A stretch of 64,000 nt of DNA from WRGA01 sp031553395 (GTDB lineage Bacteria; Bacteroidota; Bacteroidia; Bacteroidales; WRGA01). Below the pieces are notes generated by a model. That model searched no databases and was not told where the DNA came from. It saw only the letters and a program-made list of their open reading frames with translations. The position numbers and the translations under genes were made by a program. The stretch lies in NCBI GenBank assembly GCA_031553395.1, contig JAVBLR010000017.1, forward strand, positions 1 through 64,000, read 5' to 3'. The number at the start of each line of letters is the position of its first letter. Position 1 is the first letter of the stretch. Positions 17,254 through 26,649 of this stretch are shown here, piece after piece.

Positions 17254-18900
17254 GATTACGCCTTGTTCCAACAATAATGTTTTTGTTGGTTGGTCGCAAA
17301 CTTCGGTAGGACCGAAATATTGAATTGGGCCGGGATAAACGAATTCTGTTTTAATTGCCCATTCGTCACGGTTGGCTGCAAATTTTTTGAAAGGAGCGCC
17401 ATCCAGTTTTACCAATGCTTTTTGAATAACCGGTTTCATTTCTCCGTGGCGACGTTCCATATTCATCATCATTGTGATAGGAACACCTCCGGCAATCCAT
17501 TGGTCGGCAGGAGCAGTAGTATTGCGAACAGAAGACATATATCCTGTTTTTCCTTCCCCAATCAACATAGATGCAGTGTAGCCCAATGAATAACAATAAT
17601 CTGCATCATAATTGGACGGAGCTGCACAACGTCCTTCATAACCAAAGAAGTGAGCTTGAGTGCTGAACTTTCCAACATACGTACGGTCACTTTTCATTTG
17701 TTCCAAGCGGCGTCCAACCATTTCAATCAGCAATTTTTCTGTTTCAATTAAAGACACCTGAACATTTCCGTGTGGGTCGCGATCCATAGCCAATTGACGG
17801 GCTACATTCTCTGGTAAAGTTGCATAAACAGCAGCATTTTTCGAACTCAACTTGCTTGTTAAATAGTTGATTTGTTCACTTTTCTTGATAAGAGAAAATT
17901 CTTTTGCATTCTCTGCCAAGAAGTCATTCAATTCGGAAATCAAATCTTTTATAGCAGGAATAAATTCAACCAGGCCTTCGGGAATCAATACCGTTCCGAA
18001 ATTATTTCCTTCTGCTGCACGTTTGGCAATAATGTTTGCAATATAATTAACAATATCATCCAATGTTTGTTGTTTGGCTTCCACTTCTTCCGAAATCAAG
18101 CAAATGTTAGGCTGAGTTTGCAACGCACATTCCAATGCAATATGAGAAGCCGAACGTCCCATCAATTTGATAAAATGCCAGTATTTACGCGCCGAATTAC
18201 AATCGCGCTGGATATTACCAATTAATTCGGAATACACTTTACATGCAGTATCGAAACCGAATGATGTTTCAATCATTTCGTTTTTGAGGTCGCCGTCAAT
18301 GGTTTTAGGACAGCCGATTACCTGAACGCCTGTATTTTTACGTTTGTAATATTCGGCTAATACACATGCATTTGTATTAGAATCGTCTCCACCAATAATA
18401 ACTAAAGCCGAGATTTTTAGTTTTTGCAAAATTTCAAGGCCTTTATCGAATTGGTCTTTTGTTTCCAACTTGGTACGTCCCGAACCTATAATATCGAATC
18501 CTCCTGTATTCCTGTATTCATCAATAATATCGGCAGTCAGTTCCATGTATTTATGGTCGATTAAACCGCCGGGACCTAATAGAAATCCATACAATCTTGA
18601 ACCGGAATTCATTTTCTTAATTCCATCGAACAATCCGGCAATTACATTGTGTCCGCCGGGCGCTTGTCCACCGGAAAGAATAACGCCTACATTCACAGCA
18701 GGATATTCTTTTGAAGTTTCAGACTCAACAAATTGTACAATAGGCATTCCATACGTATTCGGAAACAAATGCTGAATATCATCATGGTCTGCTACCGATT
18801 GAGTCGGTTCACCTTCTTTAATCACAATGTTTCCAGTCAAAGCTTTCGGCATCTTAGCTTTGTACTTTGCTCTTTCAATTTGCAATGCACTTTTTACCAT
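17248..18900 (-). CDS. pfp: Diphosphate-fructose-6-phosphate 1-phosphotransferase
   Basis: A 550-residue long-type PPi-dependent phosphofructokinase that interconverts fructose-6-phosphate and fructose-1,6-bisphosphate with pyrophosphate in place of ATP. Visible signatures are VILSGGQAPGGHN (phosphate-binding loop), IIGGDDSNTNA with the second Asp that selects PPi over ATP, PKTIDGDLKN with the catalytic Asp, and the fructose-6-phosphate-binding MGRSASHIALE. The length (about 550) matches the plant-beta/spirochaete/Bacteroidetes group. This enzyme supports reversible glycolysis in anaerobes. The gene has its own strong terminator. Confidence 0.93.
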   Translation of the reverse strand: MVKSALQIERAKYKAKMPKALTGNIVIKEGEPTQSVADHDDIQHLFPNTYGMPIVQFVESETSKEYPAVNVGVILSGGQAPGGHNVIAGLFDGIKKMNSGSRLYGFLLGPGGLIDHKYMELTADIIDEYRNTGGFDIIGSGRTKLETKDQFDKGLEILQKLKISALVIIGGDDSNTNACVLAEYYKRKNTGVQVIGCPKTIDGDLKNEMIETSFGFDTACKVYSELIGNIQRDCNSARKYWHFIKLMGRSASHIALECALQTQPNICLISEEVEAKQQTLDDIVNYIANIIAKRAAEGNNFGTVLIPEGLVEFIPAIKDLISELNDFLAENAKEFSLIKKSEQINYLTSKLSSKNAAVYATLPENVARQLAMDRDPHGNVQVSLIETEKLLIEMVGRRLEQMKSDRTYVGKFSTQAHFFGYEGRCAAPSNYDADYCYSLGYTASMLIGEGKTGYMSSVRNTTAPADQWIAGGVPITMMMNMERRHGEMKPVIQKALVKLDGAPFKKFAANRDEWAIKTEFVYPGPIQYFGPTEVCDQPTKTLLLEQGVIN

Positions 18901-18937
18901 AGTTTTAATAAGTTTGTATTTTGTGTTGATTAGTGTG

Positions 18938-19022
18938 TTTGTTATTGGTTGTTAGTTATTGGTTTATAATGTGGAACGAGTATAATAAAAACAAATAACC
19001 AACAACGAATAACTAATAACAA
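18938..19022. repeat. Intergenic inverted repeat of GTTATTG-type heptamers
   Basis: Left GTTATTG-GTTGTTA-GTTATTG-GTTTATA (18941-18968). Right AAATAACCAACAACGAATAA (about 18993-19021). It lies between paaK and pfp. Confidence 0.75.
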
Positions 19023-19023
19023 A

Positions 19024-20331
19024 TTAGCTTTTAGCTCTTAAATCTTTCACTCTCACCGCTTTTCCTTCTGATTGAGGTAAAGTGCCTTTTTCTACTAATT
19101 TTAGGATTGGTGTTACCAGCAATTCATCTTTCAATTGATGAACGATGGTTTTTGTCAATTGTTGCAAAATGCTGTAATCATCTGTAAATAAGTCGGCTAA
19201 TTCTACTTCAACGGTTAATTCGTCGTTATTGCCGATTGTTTCGATAGTTATCAAATAATTAGTGCTTAATTCTTTGAAATTGAGAAGTATTTTCTCAATT
19301 TGCATCGGAAACATATTTACTCCTTTTACAATAAACATATCATCACTGCGTCCTTTGAAACGGTCGAGGCGGCGATGTGTTCTTCCGCAAGGACAATCAC
19401 CAGGTATTATACGTGTTAAATCCCGTGTGCGATAGCGAATTAACGGCATTAAATCCCTGTCTAATGTAGTCAGTACCAATTCGCCTATTTCGCCATCCGG
19501 AACAGGTTGCAGCGTATCAGGATCAATAATTTCTATGATGTAGGAATCTTCCCACAAATGTAATCCATTCTGATATGTACATTCGAAAGCAACACCCGGT
19601 CCGCTCATTTCCGACATCCCGAAACAATTGTAGGCTTTTACACCCAATAATTCTTCGATGCGTTTGCGTTGAGCTTCAGTATGAGGTTCGGCTCCTATAA
19701 TTAGTGTCGTAAGTTTTGTGTCTTTTTTCGGGTCGAGGCCTATTTCGGTAAATACTTCGGCCAAACGTGTTGCATAGCTTGGGATAGCATGAACAGCTGT
19801 TGTTTCAAAATCCATAATGAATTTGATTTGCCTTCTACTGTTTCCAGCAGCAGCAGGAACAGTTAATGCTCCCAATCTTTCGGCACCATACTGAATTCCC
19901 AATCCTCCGGTAAACATTCCGTAACCCGATGAATTTTGAAAAACATCGGTATTTCTCAATCCAACCATATACAAACATCGAGCAACACGGTTTGCCCAAG
20001 TATCCAAATCATGTTGGGAATGGAAAATAACTGTTGGATTTCCCGTTGTTCCACTGGAAGAATGCAGCCTTACACCATCTTTTAAATCTCCGGCAACAAG
20101 ACCATATGGATAATTATTCCGCAAATCTTCTTTTGTCGTAAAAGGTATTTTGTTCAAATCTTCCAACGAATTGATTTTGGAAGAGGAAATGCCTTCTTTA
20201 TTGAAGAGATTTTTATAAAAAGGAGAATTTCCAGCAATATCGATTGTTTTTTTTAACCGTTGCAGTTGCAATTTCTCCAATTCGGGACGGGATAAAGTTT
20301 CGATTTCTCTTTCCCAGTACATTTGTGCCAT
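19024..20331 (-). CDS. paaK: Phenylacetate-CoA ligase
   Basis: A 435-residue adenylate-forming enzyme that activates phenylacetate (or a related arylacetate) to its CoA thioester with ATP. The AMP-binding signature LHSSSGTTGNPTVIFH is near residue 92 and the A5-type motif CFGMSEMSGPGVAFEC near residue 235. The C-terminal lid follows with DRFKGRSDDMFIVKGVNMFP. No aerobic phenylacetate-degradation genes are near. In anaerobic Bacteroidetes and archaea this type usually works with indolepyruvate or other 2-oxoacid ferredoxin oxidoreductases in aromatic amino-acid metabolism. A minus-strand TAAATTTG lies at 20368-20375. Confidence 0.88.
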   Translation of the reverse strand: MAQMYWEREIETLSRPELEKLQLQRLKKTIDIAGNSPFYKNLFNKEGISSSKINSLEDLNKIPFTTKEDLRNNYPYGLVAGDLKDGVRLHSSSGTTGNPTVIFHSQHDLDTWANRVARCLYMVGLRNTDVFQNSSGYGMFTGGLGIQYGAERLGALTVPAAAGNSRRQIKFIMDFETTAVHAIPSYATRLAEVFTEIGLDPKKDTKLTTLIIGAEPHTEAQRKRIEELLGVKAYNCFGMSEMSGPGVAFECTYQNGLHLWEDSYIIEIIDPDTLQPVPDGEIGELVLTTLDRDLMPLIRYRTRDLTRIIPGDCPCGRTHRRLDRFKGRSDDMFIVKGVNMFPMQIEKILLNFKELSTNYLITIETIGNNDELTVEVELADLFTDDYSILQQLTKTIVHQLKDELLVTPILKLVEKGTLPQSEGKAVRVKDLRAKS

Positions 20332-20367
20332 ATTCAGAAGGATTTATTTAGATATTTCAAAAGGCTA

Positions 20368-20375
20368 CAAATTTA
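20368..20375 (-). promoter_or_regulatory. -7 element of paaK
   Basis: The minus strand reads TAAATTTG, 37 bp before the start codon. Confidence 0.5.
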
Positions 20376-20515
20376 CCTTTTTTATGTTTAATATTGAAAA
20401 ATAATCGTTACTTTTTAATTCCAAGCATATTAAAATGTAAATCATTATCAGAGATTTTATTGAAAGTTTGATATCCTGTTGATTATAAATAAATCAATGA
20501 ATCAGGATTAATTGC

Positions 20516-20523
20516 TACTTTTG
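20516..20523 (+). promoter_or_regulatory. -7 element of queF
   Basis: TACTTTTG lies just upstream of an in-frame GTG at 20525, so that GTG cannot be the start. It supports the GTG at 20549. Confidence 0.6.
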
Positions 20524-20548
20524 TGTGGAGATTTTAAAATTATTAATT

Positions 20549-21004
20549 GTGGAAGAAAAAAACGCATTGACACTATTAGGCAACAAAACAGAATACAAAC
20601 AAACGTATTCACCGGAAGTATTGGAAGCATTCGACAATAGACATCCTGAAAATGATTATTGGGTAAATTTCAATTGTCCCGAATTTACAAGCCTTTGTCC
20701 GATTACAGGGCAGCCTGATTTTGCAACCATCGAAATCAATTATATCCCTGATATTAAAATGGTGGAAAGTAAAAGCTTGAAACTGTATTTATTCAGTTTT
20801 CGTAATCACGGCGCTTTTCACGAAGATTGCGTGAATATAATTATGAAAGATTTAATTAAATTGATGAATCCCAAGTATATTGAAATCACAGGAATATTTA
20901 CTCCACGTGGAGGAATCAGCATTCATCCTTATTGCAATTATGGACGAAAAGGAACCAAGTATGAAGAAATGGCTGATTTTCGCTTGAAGAACCACAAACT
21001 CTAA
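20549..21004 (+). CDS. queF: NADPH-dependent 7-cyano-7-deazaguanine reductase (preQ0 reductase)
   Basis: A 151-residue T-fold enzyme that reduces the nitrile preQ0 to the amine preQ1 in queuosine synthesis. The catalytic Cys is in FTSLCPITGQPDFA. The QueF motif with the NADPH/substrate residues reads MVESKSLKLYLFSFRNHGAF, and the following HEDCVN holds the conserved His-Glu. Length matches the single-domain YkvM subfamily. I start it at the GTG at 20549 (MEEKNALTLLGNKTEY), because the upstream GTG at 20525 overlaps the promoter. It is physically separate from queC and the transporter, 5 kb away. Confidence 0.92.
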   Translation: MEEKNALTLLGNKTEYKQTYSPEVLEAFDNRHPENDYWVNFNCPEFTSLCPITGQPDFATIEINYIPDIKMVESKSLKLYLFSFRNHGAFHEDCVNIIMKDLIKLMNPKYIEITGIFTPRGGISIHPYCNYGRKGTKYEEMADFRLKNHKL

Positions 21005-21077
21005 TGTGCCAATTATTTAATATGCCAATGTGCCAATGAAAATATACTCAATCCAATTGGTACATTGGCATATTAAT
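21003..21077. repeat. Intergenic inverted repeat with TGCCAATG octamers
   Basis: AATATGCCAATGTGCCAATG (21019-21038) faces AATTGGTACATTGGCATATT (about 21055-21076). It lies between the convergent queF and purM genes and may serve as a shared terminator. Confidence 0.7.
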
Positions 21078-22239
21078 ATTCGAATTTTCCGAATTCACTT
21101 TCGATAAGCAATTCCTTTTTGGTAGAGGTTTCTACTCGTCCTGCAATTTGAGCTTCGATACCAAACGAACGGGAAATATCGATTACTTCCTGTGCGTATT
21201 GTTGTGGAAGATAAATTTCCATACGGTGTCCCATATTGAAAACCTTGTACATTTCTTTCCAATCGGTATTGCTTTCTTTTTGGATGATTCTGAATAACGG
21301 AGGTACCGGAAACAGGTTGTCTTTTACAATTTTTACATTATCCACAAAATGAAGCACTTTGGTTTGCGCTCCACCGCTGCAATGTACCATGCCATGGATA
21401 TGTGGACGAATGGTATCCAATATGCGTTTAATTACCGGAGCATACGTCCGTGTAGGTGAAAGTACCAACTTCCCGGCATCAATTCCTAATTCCTCTATAT
21501 TTTGAGTAAGACTGTAACTTCCCGAATACACTAAATCTTTGGGAAGGTTATTGTCATAACTTTCGGGATATTTTTTGGCTAAATAATTTGAAAAAACGTC
21601 ATGTCGGGCAGAAGTCAATCCGTTACTTCCCATACCGCCATTGTATGATTTTTCGTAATTCGCCGTGCCATAAGACGATAATCCTACAATCACATCTCCC
21701 GGTTGGATAGTGTGATTCGAAATAACATCGCTGCGTTTCATGCGGCAAGTTACTGTGCTATCAACAATGATTGTTCTCACTAAATCGCCAACATCAGCCG
21801 TTTCGCCACCCGTAGAATAAGCATTTACACCCATCGAACGAAGTTCTTCCAATAATTCGTCCGTACCATTAATAATAGCAGAAATAACCTCGCCGGGAAT
21901 CAATAATTTATTGCGTCCGATGGTCGAAGAAACCAAAATATTATCGACAGCCCCAACGCATAGCAAATCATCGATATTCATAATCAAGGCATCCTGTGCA
22001 ATTCCTTTCCATACGGATAAATCCCCGGTTTCGCGCCAATACATGTAGGCTAAAGACGATTTAGTTCCGGCGCCATCAGCATGCATAATATTGCAATATT
22101 CGGAGTCTCCACCCAAAATATCAGGAATTATTTTACAAAAAGCTTTTGGAAAAATACCTTTGTCAATGTTTTTAATAGCATTGTGCACATCTTCTTTTGA
22201 TGCAGAAACACCCCTTAGATTATATCGTTGATCACTCAT
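21073..22239 (-). CDS. purM: Phosphoribosylformylglycinamidine cyclo-ligase (AIR synthase), Bacteroidetes type
   Basis: A 388-residue PurM-fold enzyme converting FGAM and ATP to AIR in purine synthesis. The PurM N-domain shows MHADGAGTKSSLA (substrate and ATP loop), DDLLCVGA and TGGETADVGDLVRTI. The C-domain has HCSGGAQTKVLHF. It is longer than the roughly 345-residue E. coli enzyme, and the N-terminus (MSDQRYNLRGVSASKEDVHN) is typical of Bacteroidetes homologues. A minus-strand TAATTTTG lies at 22288-22295. No other pur gene is adjacent. Confidence 0.85.
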   Translation of the reverse strand: MSDQRYNLRGVSASKEDVHNAIKNIDKGIFPKAFCKIIPDILGGDSEYCNIMHADGAGTKSSLAYMYWRETGDLSVWKGIAQDALIMNIDDLLCVGAVDNILVSSTIGRNKLLIPGEVISAIINGTDELLEELRSMGVNAYSTGGETADVGDLVRTIIVDSTVTCRMKRSDVISNHTIQPGDVIVGLSSYGTANYEKSYNGGMGSNGLTSARHDVFSNYLAKKYPESYDNNLPKDLVYSGSYSLTQNIEELGIDAGKLVLSPTRTYAPVIKRILDTIRPHIHGMVHCSGGAQTKVLHFVDNVKIVKDNLFPVPPLFRIIQKESNTDWKEMYKVFNMGHRMEIYLPQQYAQEVIDISRSFGIEAQIAGRVETSTKKELLIESEFGKFEY

Positions 22240-22287
22240 TTTGTATAAAGAATATTGTGAATTGTTCTAAAGTAATAAAAACGGTTA

Positions 22288-22295
22288 CAAAATTA
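22288..22295 (-). promoter_or_regulatory. -7 element of purM
   Basis: The minus strand reads TAATTTTG, about 49 bp before the start. Confidence 0.5.
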
Positions 22296-22421
22296 GTTCA
22301 AAAACTTATTGAATCAAAAATAAGGGAAATTATTATACTAAAGTTAATCGCAATTGAGCACAGTAAATAGAATTATTGCGATAAATGTTCTTGATATTTT
22401 CTAATAATATCCGTTTTTTGC

Positions 22422-22429
22422 TACCTTTG
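22422..22429 (+). promoter_or_regulatory. -7 element of recR
   Basis: TACCTTTG, 44 bp upstream of the recR ATG. Confidence 0.6.
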
Positions 22430-22473
22430 CAAACGCTTTTCGTGAAGTTTTTCACATGTAATTTTTTGGTTTA

Positions 22474-23103
22474 ATGAATCAATCGTATCCATCGCAACTG
22501 TTGGAAGATGCTGTAAATGAATTTGCCAAACTGCCGGGAATTGGGAAAAAAACTGCCCTCCGGCTTGTCTTATTTTTATTGCGGCAGGAAAAAGAAACAG
22601 TAGCTAATTTTTCTGGTGCAATATTGAATTTACGAAACAATATCAAATATTGTAAGACTTGCCATAATATATCAGATACCGATGTTTGCAGTATTTGTTC
22701 GCATCTTGGAAGAGACCGAACTACCATTTGTGTCGTGGAAAATATAAAGGATGTGATGGTAATCGAAAACACCATGCAATTCAAAGGGCTGTACCATGTG
22801 TTGGGTGGAATTATTTCGCCAATGGAAGGAATCGGCCCGAATGATTTGGAAATTGAGAGTTTGGTCGAACGAATAACAACCGATAACGTTAAAGAGATAA
22901 TATTTGCTTTAAGCGCAACAATGGAAGGAGATACTACCAATTTTTATATTTTCAGAAAATTATCCGGATTCCAAGATTTGAAAATAAGCGTAATTGCACG
23001 CGGCGTATCTGTGGGTGATGAGTTGGAATATGCCGATGAAATAACATTGGGGCGTTCTATTATCAACCGGACTCTATTCAATGATACTTTTAAAACCATA
23101 TAA
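22474..23103 (+). CDS. recR: Recombination mediator RecR
   Basis: A 209-residue protein that, with RecO and RecF, loads RecA at gaps. In order it shows a helix-hairpin-helix (FAKLPGIGKKTALRLV), a C4 zinc finger (Cys60, Cys63, Cys72, Cys75), a Toprim domain (TTICVVENIKDVMVIENT and GGIISPMEGIGPNDL) and the Walker-B-like C-terminal region (VSVGDELEYADEITLGRSI). The length is normal. Downstream plus-strand genes (membrane protein, HAD phosphatase, glycosyltransferase, acetyltransferase) may form a loose cluster. Confidence 0.93.
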   Translation: MNQSYPSQLLEDAVNEFAKLPGIGKKTALRLVLFLLRQEKETVANFSGAILNLRNNIKYCKTCHNISDTDVCSICSHLGRDRTTICVVENIKDVMVIENTMQFKGLYHVLGGIISPMEGIGPNDLEIESLVERITTDNVKEIIFALSATMEGDTTNFYIFRKLSGFQDLKISVIARGVSVGDELEYADEITLGRSIINRTLFNDTFKTI

Positions 23104-23186
23104 TTTATTTAAACCTACAATAAATTAACAGATAATACGTTGTTAATTTGAATTGTATTAAAAATTATTAATTTTAATAACTAAAA

Positions 23187-23636
23187 ATGAATTCTTCCGT
23201 CAAAAAATTGTCAAAAAAACTGTGCCGGAATTATTTATTATTTTGGATTATTTCCATTTTGTTAAGTAGTATTATTATTGGAAAAACTTCTTATTTTTCG
23301 TTAAATAAAGAATTTAATATACCTTTGGAGAGTATTTCGGTAATATTGACATTAGCAGCAATTTGGGGAACATTTCAATATTTTAAACTTCGATTGAAAA
23401 AGATTACTAATCAACAAGATAGTTCTACTATCCTTATGAATTATGAGAAACTTTTCAATGTATGTTTGATAATATTATTTCTTGTAATAATCATTGATGT
23501 ACTTGTTTTTAAGGTTACACGGAGTTATTCAAGTCTTCTTTGTGCAGGTATGATATTAGTTGCTACAACGTTGTCTGTGCCAAGTGAAAACAAAATTAAA
23601 AAGGGTTTACAAATAGACCAAGATGTGATTACTTAG
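23187..23636 (+). CDS. Uncharacterised four-helix membrane protein
   Basis: A 149-residue inner-membrane protein with four hydrophobic segments at about residues 15-33, 47-62, 87-106 and 112-128, and a basic loop (LRLKKITNQQDSSTILMNYE) between the second and third. No family is recognised. It begins 83 bp after recR. The four-helix layout with short soluble ends resembles small integral membrane proteins of unknown function in Bacteroidetes. Confidence 0.6.
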   Translation: MNSSVKKLSKKLCRNYLLFWIISILLSSIIIGKTSYFSLNKEFNIPLESISVILTLAAIWGTFQYFKLRLKKITNQQDSSTILMNYEKLFNVCLIILFLVIIIDVLVFKVTRSYSSLLCAGMILVATTLSVPSENKIKKGLQIDQDVIT

Positions 23637-23730
23637 CCCATAAGTTAATATATATTATTACAATGGAATATAAGATATTGTTAATTTCCGATTACATTTT
23701 ATAAAGATTAAAAAATAAAAACTACATATA

Positions 23731-24174
23731 ATGATTATCGCAGTTGATTTTGATGGAACAATCGTGGAGCATAAGTATCCACAAATAGGGCAGGAAATTC
23801 CTTTTGCGATTGATACGCTTATCCGTTTACAGCGGGAAGAGAGGCATCAACTTATTTTATGGACAGTACGTGAAGGACGTTTACTTGACGATGCTGTAGA
23901 ATTTTGCCGTAAAAAAGGCTTGGAATTTTATGCTGTGAATAAAAATTTTCCGGAAGAGGATGTTGAAACAAATGGATGTAGGAAAATAAATGCAGAAATG
24001 TTTATAGATGATCGTAATATCGGTGGATTGCCGGATTGGGGTATTATTTATAAGTTAATCAAAAACCATCATGATACGTTTTCCTCATTTGAGGATGTTG
24101 TAAATTCTGCTCGTTCGAAAAGAAAAAAGAATTTTTTCTTGAGGTTGGGTGAAAGTTTGGAAAAACGTAAATGA
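23731..24174 (+). CDS. HAD-family hydrolase, BT0820-like
   Basis: A 147-residue cap-less HAD-superfamily protein. Motif I is IAVDFDGTIVEH (nucleophile Asp6 and acid/base Asp8), motif II is LILWTVREG, and motif IV is MFIDDRNIGG. The size and sequence fit the small Bacteroidetes family represented by the BT0820 structure, a presumed phosphatase with unknown substrate. The C-terminal tail is basic (RSKRKKNFFLRLGESLEKRK). It lies between a membrane protein and a glycosyltransferase on the same strand. Confidence 0.82.
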   Translation: MIIAVDFDGTIVEHKYPQIGQEIPFAIDTLIRLQREERHQLILWTVREGRLLDDAVEFCRKKGLEFYAVNKNFPEEDVETNGCRKINAEMFIDDRNIGGLPDWGIIYKLIKNHHDTFSSFEDVVNSARSKRKKNFFLRLGESLEKRK

Positions 24175-24264
24175 TAAATTTATTTTTTTGAACGGGATTA
24201 AAAATAACGGATATAGCACATTTTAATTAGTTTGTTTTATTCGTAAATCTGTCAACTTATTTCT

Positions 24265-25449
24265 ATGAAATTATCAATTGTAATTGTTAATTATAATGTT
24301 AAATATTTTTTAGAGCAATGTTTGTTATCAGCAAAAAAAGCAATAAAAGGTCTTGAAGCAGAGTTTTTTGTAGTGGATAACTGTTCGAGTGATAATTCCA
24401 TTGCTTATTTGAAATCAAGATTTCCCTTTGTTAATTTTATAGAAAATGTTGATAATTTAGGTTTTGCCAAAGCAAATAATCAGGCGATTCGTTTGTGTAA
24501 GGGAGAATATATTCTTTTATTAAATCCTGATACAGTAGTTGGAGAACACGTGTTGGAGAATGTTTGCCGTTTTATGGATGAGCATCCTGAATCGGGAGGA
24601 GTAGGAGTGAAGATGATTAATGGAGAAGGAGCTTTCCTGCCCGAATCGAAACGAGGTTTTCCTTCGCCATGGACGTCTTTTTGTAAAATATTTGGATTAT
24701 CTTTTTTATTTCCGAAATCCAAAATATTCGGAAAATATCATCTTAAATACTTGGATGAAAACCAACTGCATGAAATAGATGTAATGGCAGGTGCATTTAT
24801 GATGATTCGAAAAGAAACGTTGGATAAATGCGGATTGCTGGATGAAACGTTTTTCATGTATGGAGAAGATATAGATTTGTCGTACAGGATAACATTAGCC
24901 GGTTATAAAAATTATTATTTGCCCGAATCTATCATCCATTATAAGGGTGAAAGCACTAAAAAGGATAAAATTCATTATGTAAAGATTTTTTACCATGCAA
25001 TGTTGATATTTTTCCGGAAACATTATCCGCATTACAGTAAATTATATGCTTTGTTTATTTATTTTGCCATAGGTTTTAGAGCAGCATTGTCACTTGCTAT
25101 ACGATTAATGAAAAGAGTTTTATGTATTTCTTCTTCAAAGAAAAGTCCGGTAAAAGTGTTGATCGCTTCTGAAGGTAGTACTGCTGAAAAACTAAAAGAC
25201 ATATTTACAAAAAAGTGGAATGTACAACATTTTTTACAAGTAAATACAAATACAACTATTCCTGATTTTTGTGTAAAAGCAAGTGATTCTTCAATTACTG
25301 ATGTCGTTTTTTCTGATGAAATGCCATTTGAAAAAATGATTACATTTATGGAAAATACTGCGCATCGGAAAACATTCAGGATATACTGTAAAGAATCGGG
25401 ATGCATGATTTCGGCAAAAGAAGCATATCAGATTGAAACAATTAAATGA
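24265..25449 (+). CDS. Glycosyltransferase family 2 with C-terminal membrane segment
   Basis: A 394-residue GT2 (GT-A fold) inverting transferase. MKLSIVIVNYNVKYFLEQCL is the nucleotide-binding N-terminus, LLLNPDTVV holds the DXD-equivalent metal-binding motif, and FFMYGEDIDLSYRITLAGYK contains the catalytic ED motif typical of rhamnosyltransferase-like enzymes. A membrane segment near residues 265-285 (LYALFIYFAIGFRAALSLAI) anchors it. A C-terminal domain of about 110 residues (SPVKVLIASEGSTAEKLKDI) resembles a small Rossmann-like unit and is unusual for the family. It probably takes part in surface polysaccharide or lipopolysaccharide assembly. Confidence 0.85.
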   Translation: MKLSIVIVNYNVKYFLEQCLLSAKKAIKGLEAEFFVVDNCSSDNSIAYLKSRFPFVNFIENVDNLGFAKANNQAIRLCKGEYILLLNPDTVVGEHVLENVCRFMDEHPESGGVGVKMINGEGAFLPESKRGFPSPWTSFCKIFGLSFLFPKSKIFGKYHLKYLDENQLHEIDVMAGAFMMIRKETLDKCGLLDETFFMYGEDIDLSYRITLAGYKNYYLPESIIHYKGESTKKDKIHYVKIFYHAMLIFFRKHYPHYSKLYALFIYFAIGFRAALSLAIRLMKRVLCISSSKKSPVKVLIASEGSTAEKLKDIFTKKWNVQHFLQVNTNTTIPDFCVKASDSSITDVVFSDEMPFEKMITFMENTAHRKTFRIYCKESGCMISAKEAYQIETIK

Positions 25450-25480
25450 ATTTCGGGAATAACACTAAAAATTAACAATC

Positions 25481-25996
25481 ATGCTTGAAAACACAACCAT
25501 CAAACTTCGGGCATTAGAACCGGAAGATTTGGATACATTGTATCGCTGGGAAAACGATACATCTCTTTGGAGTGAAGGGAGTACGTTAATGCCTTGGTCT
25601 AGGTATTCTTTGAGAAAGTATATTGAAGAATCTTTTCAGGACATCTATGAAATCAAAAGGTTACGGATGATGATTGTACAGAAAAGTACGGAAAAACCTG
25701 TGGGTACTGTTGATTTATTTAATTTTGACCCATTTCATAACCGGGCAGAAATTGGGATATTGGTTGATCGTAACTACCGGAAACAAGGTATTGCAGAACA
25801 AACATTAAATCTGATGAAAGAATATGCCTTTAATTTTCTGAAGATAAAACAATTATATGCACGTGTCCCTGAACAAAACCAAATAAGCCTTCGTCTTTTT
25901 CAAAAATGTAATTACCAATTAGCCGGAAAATTGCAAGCTTGGATAAAATCAGGTGAAGAATATCAGGATGTGTATATTTTACAAATAATTAATTAA
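25481..25996 (+). CDS. GNAT family N-acetyltransferase
   Basis: A 171-residue acetyltransferase of the RimJ/RimL/SpeG-like type. The acetyl-CoA-binding segment reads IGILVDRNYRKQGIAEQTLN (R-x-x-G-x-A/G), followed by LYARVPEQNQISLRLFQKCN, the beta-5/alpha-4 part that is hallmark of this subgroup. The N-terminal KLRALEPEDLDTLYRWENDT is also typical. The substrate could be a ribosomal protein terminus, polyamine or antibiotic. It begins 31 bp after the GT2 gene and is probably co-transcribed with it. Confidence 0.85.
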   Translation: MLENTTIKLRALEPEDLDTLYRWENDTSLWSEGSTLMPWSRYSLRKYIEESFQDIYEIKRLRMMIVQKSTEKPVGTVDLFNFDPFHNRAEIGILVDRNYRKQGIAEQTLNLMKEYAFNFLKIKQLYARVPEQNQISLRLFQKCNYQLAGKLQAWIKSGEEYQDVYILQIIN

Positions 25997-26003
25997 TTGT
26001 TTG

Positions 26004-26648
26004 TTATTTGTTTTTCAGATACTTTGCAAGCCCTTCGTTTCGTAATTTGCAAGCCGGGCAATGTCCGCAACCTGTACCGGAAATACCGTTATAACAAGTC
26101 AGGGTTTCATTCTTTACAATATCAAAAACGCCTAATTCATCGGCTAATTGCCACGTTTGGGTTTTATCTAACCACATCAACGGGGTATGGATAACAAACT
26201 GCTCTTCCATAGCCAAGTTCAAACTCACATTTACCGAACGGATAAATGTATCCCTACAATCGGGATATCCGCTAAAATCAGTTTGGGAAACGCCGGTTAC
26301 AATATTATTGATTCCATGCGAACGGGCAACAACAGCTGCAAATGTAAGAAATAACATATTTCTTCCGGGAACAAATGTATTCGGACAAGAATGTTCAGGC
26401 TTTTCCTCTTCCATCGGAATATTCGTATTTGTCAATGCATTATCAGCTAATTGGCTGATAATGGAAGCATCCAATACTTTAAAAGGAACTTTTGCTTTCT
26501 CTGCAATTTTCCGAGCAACTTCCACTTCTTGGGAATGTCTTTGTCCATACGTAAAACACAGTGTATGGACAGATGAGAATTCTTTTAATGCCCAATATAA
26601 ACAGGTCGTAGAATCCTGCCCTCCTGAAAATAAAACTAAGGCTTTCAT
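26004..26648 (-). CDS. queC: 7-cyano-7-deazaguanine synthase
   Basis: A 214-residue ATP-dependent enzyme that converts 7-carboxy-7-deazaguanine to preQ0. MKALVLFSGGQDSTTCLYWA is the PP-loop, and the C-terminal zinc site is formed by TLTCYNG and GCGHCPACKLR. Length is typical. The next gene upstream on the strand is the queuosine-precursor transporter. A 150-bp gap with an inverted repeat separates them. QueD and QueE are not in the window. Confidence 0.93.
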   Translation of the reverse strand: MKALVLFSGGQDSTTCLYWALKEFSSVHTLCFTYGQRHSQEVEVARKIAEKAKVPFKVLDASIISQLADNALTNTNIPMEEEKPEHSCPNTFVPGRNMLFLTFAAVVARSHGINNIVTGVSQTDFSGYPDCRDTFIRSVNVSLNLAMEEQFVIHTPLMWLDKTQTWQLADELGVFDIVKNETLTCYNGISGTGCGHCPACKLRNEGLAKYLKNK

Positions 26649-26649
26649 T

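Noticed and set aside
19024..20331. Phenylacetate degradation cluster
   Set aside because: Only the ligase is present; no paaABCDE or ring-opening genes are in the window.
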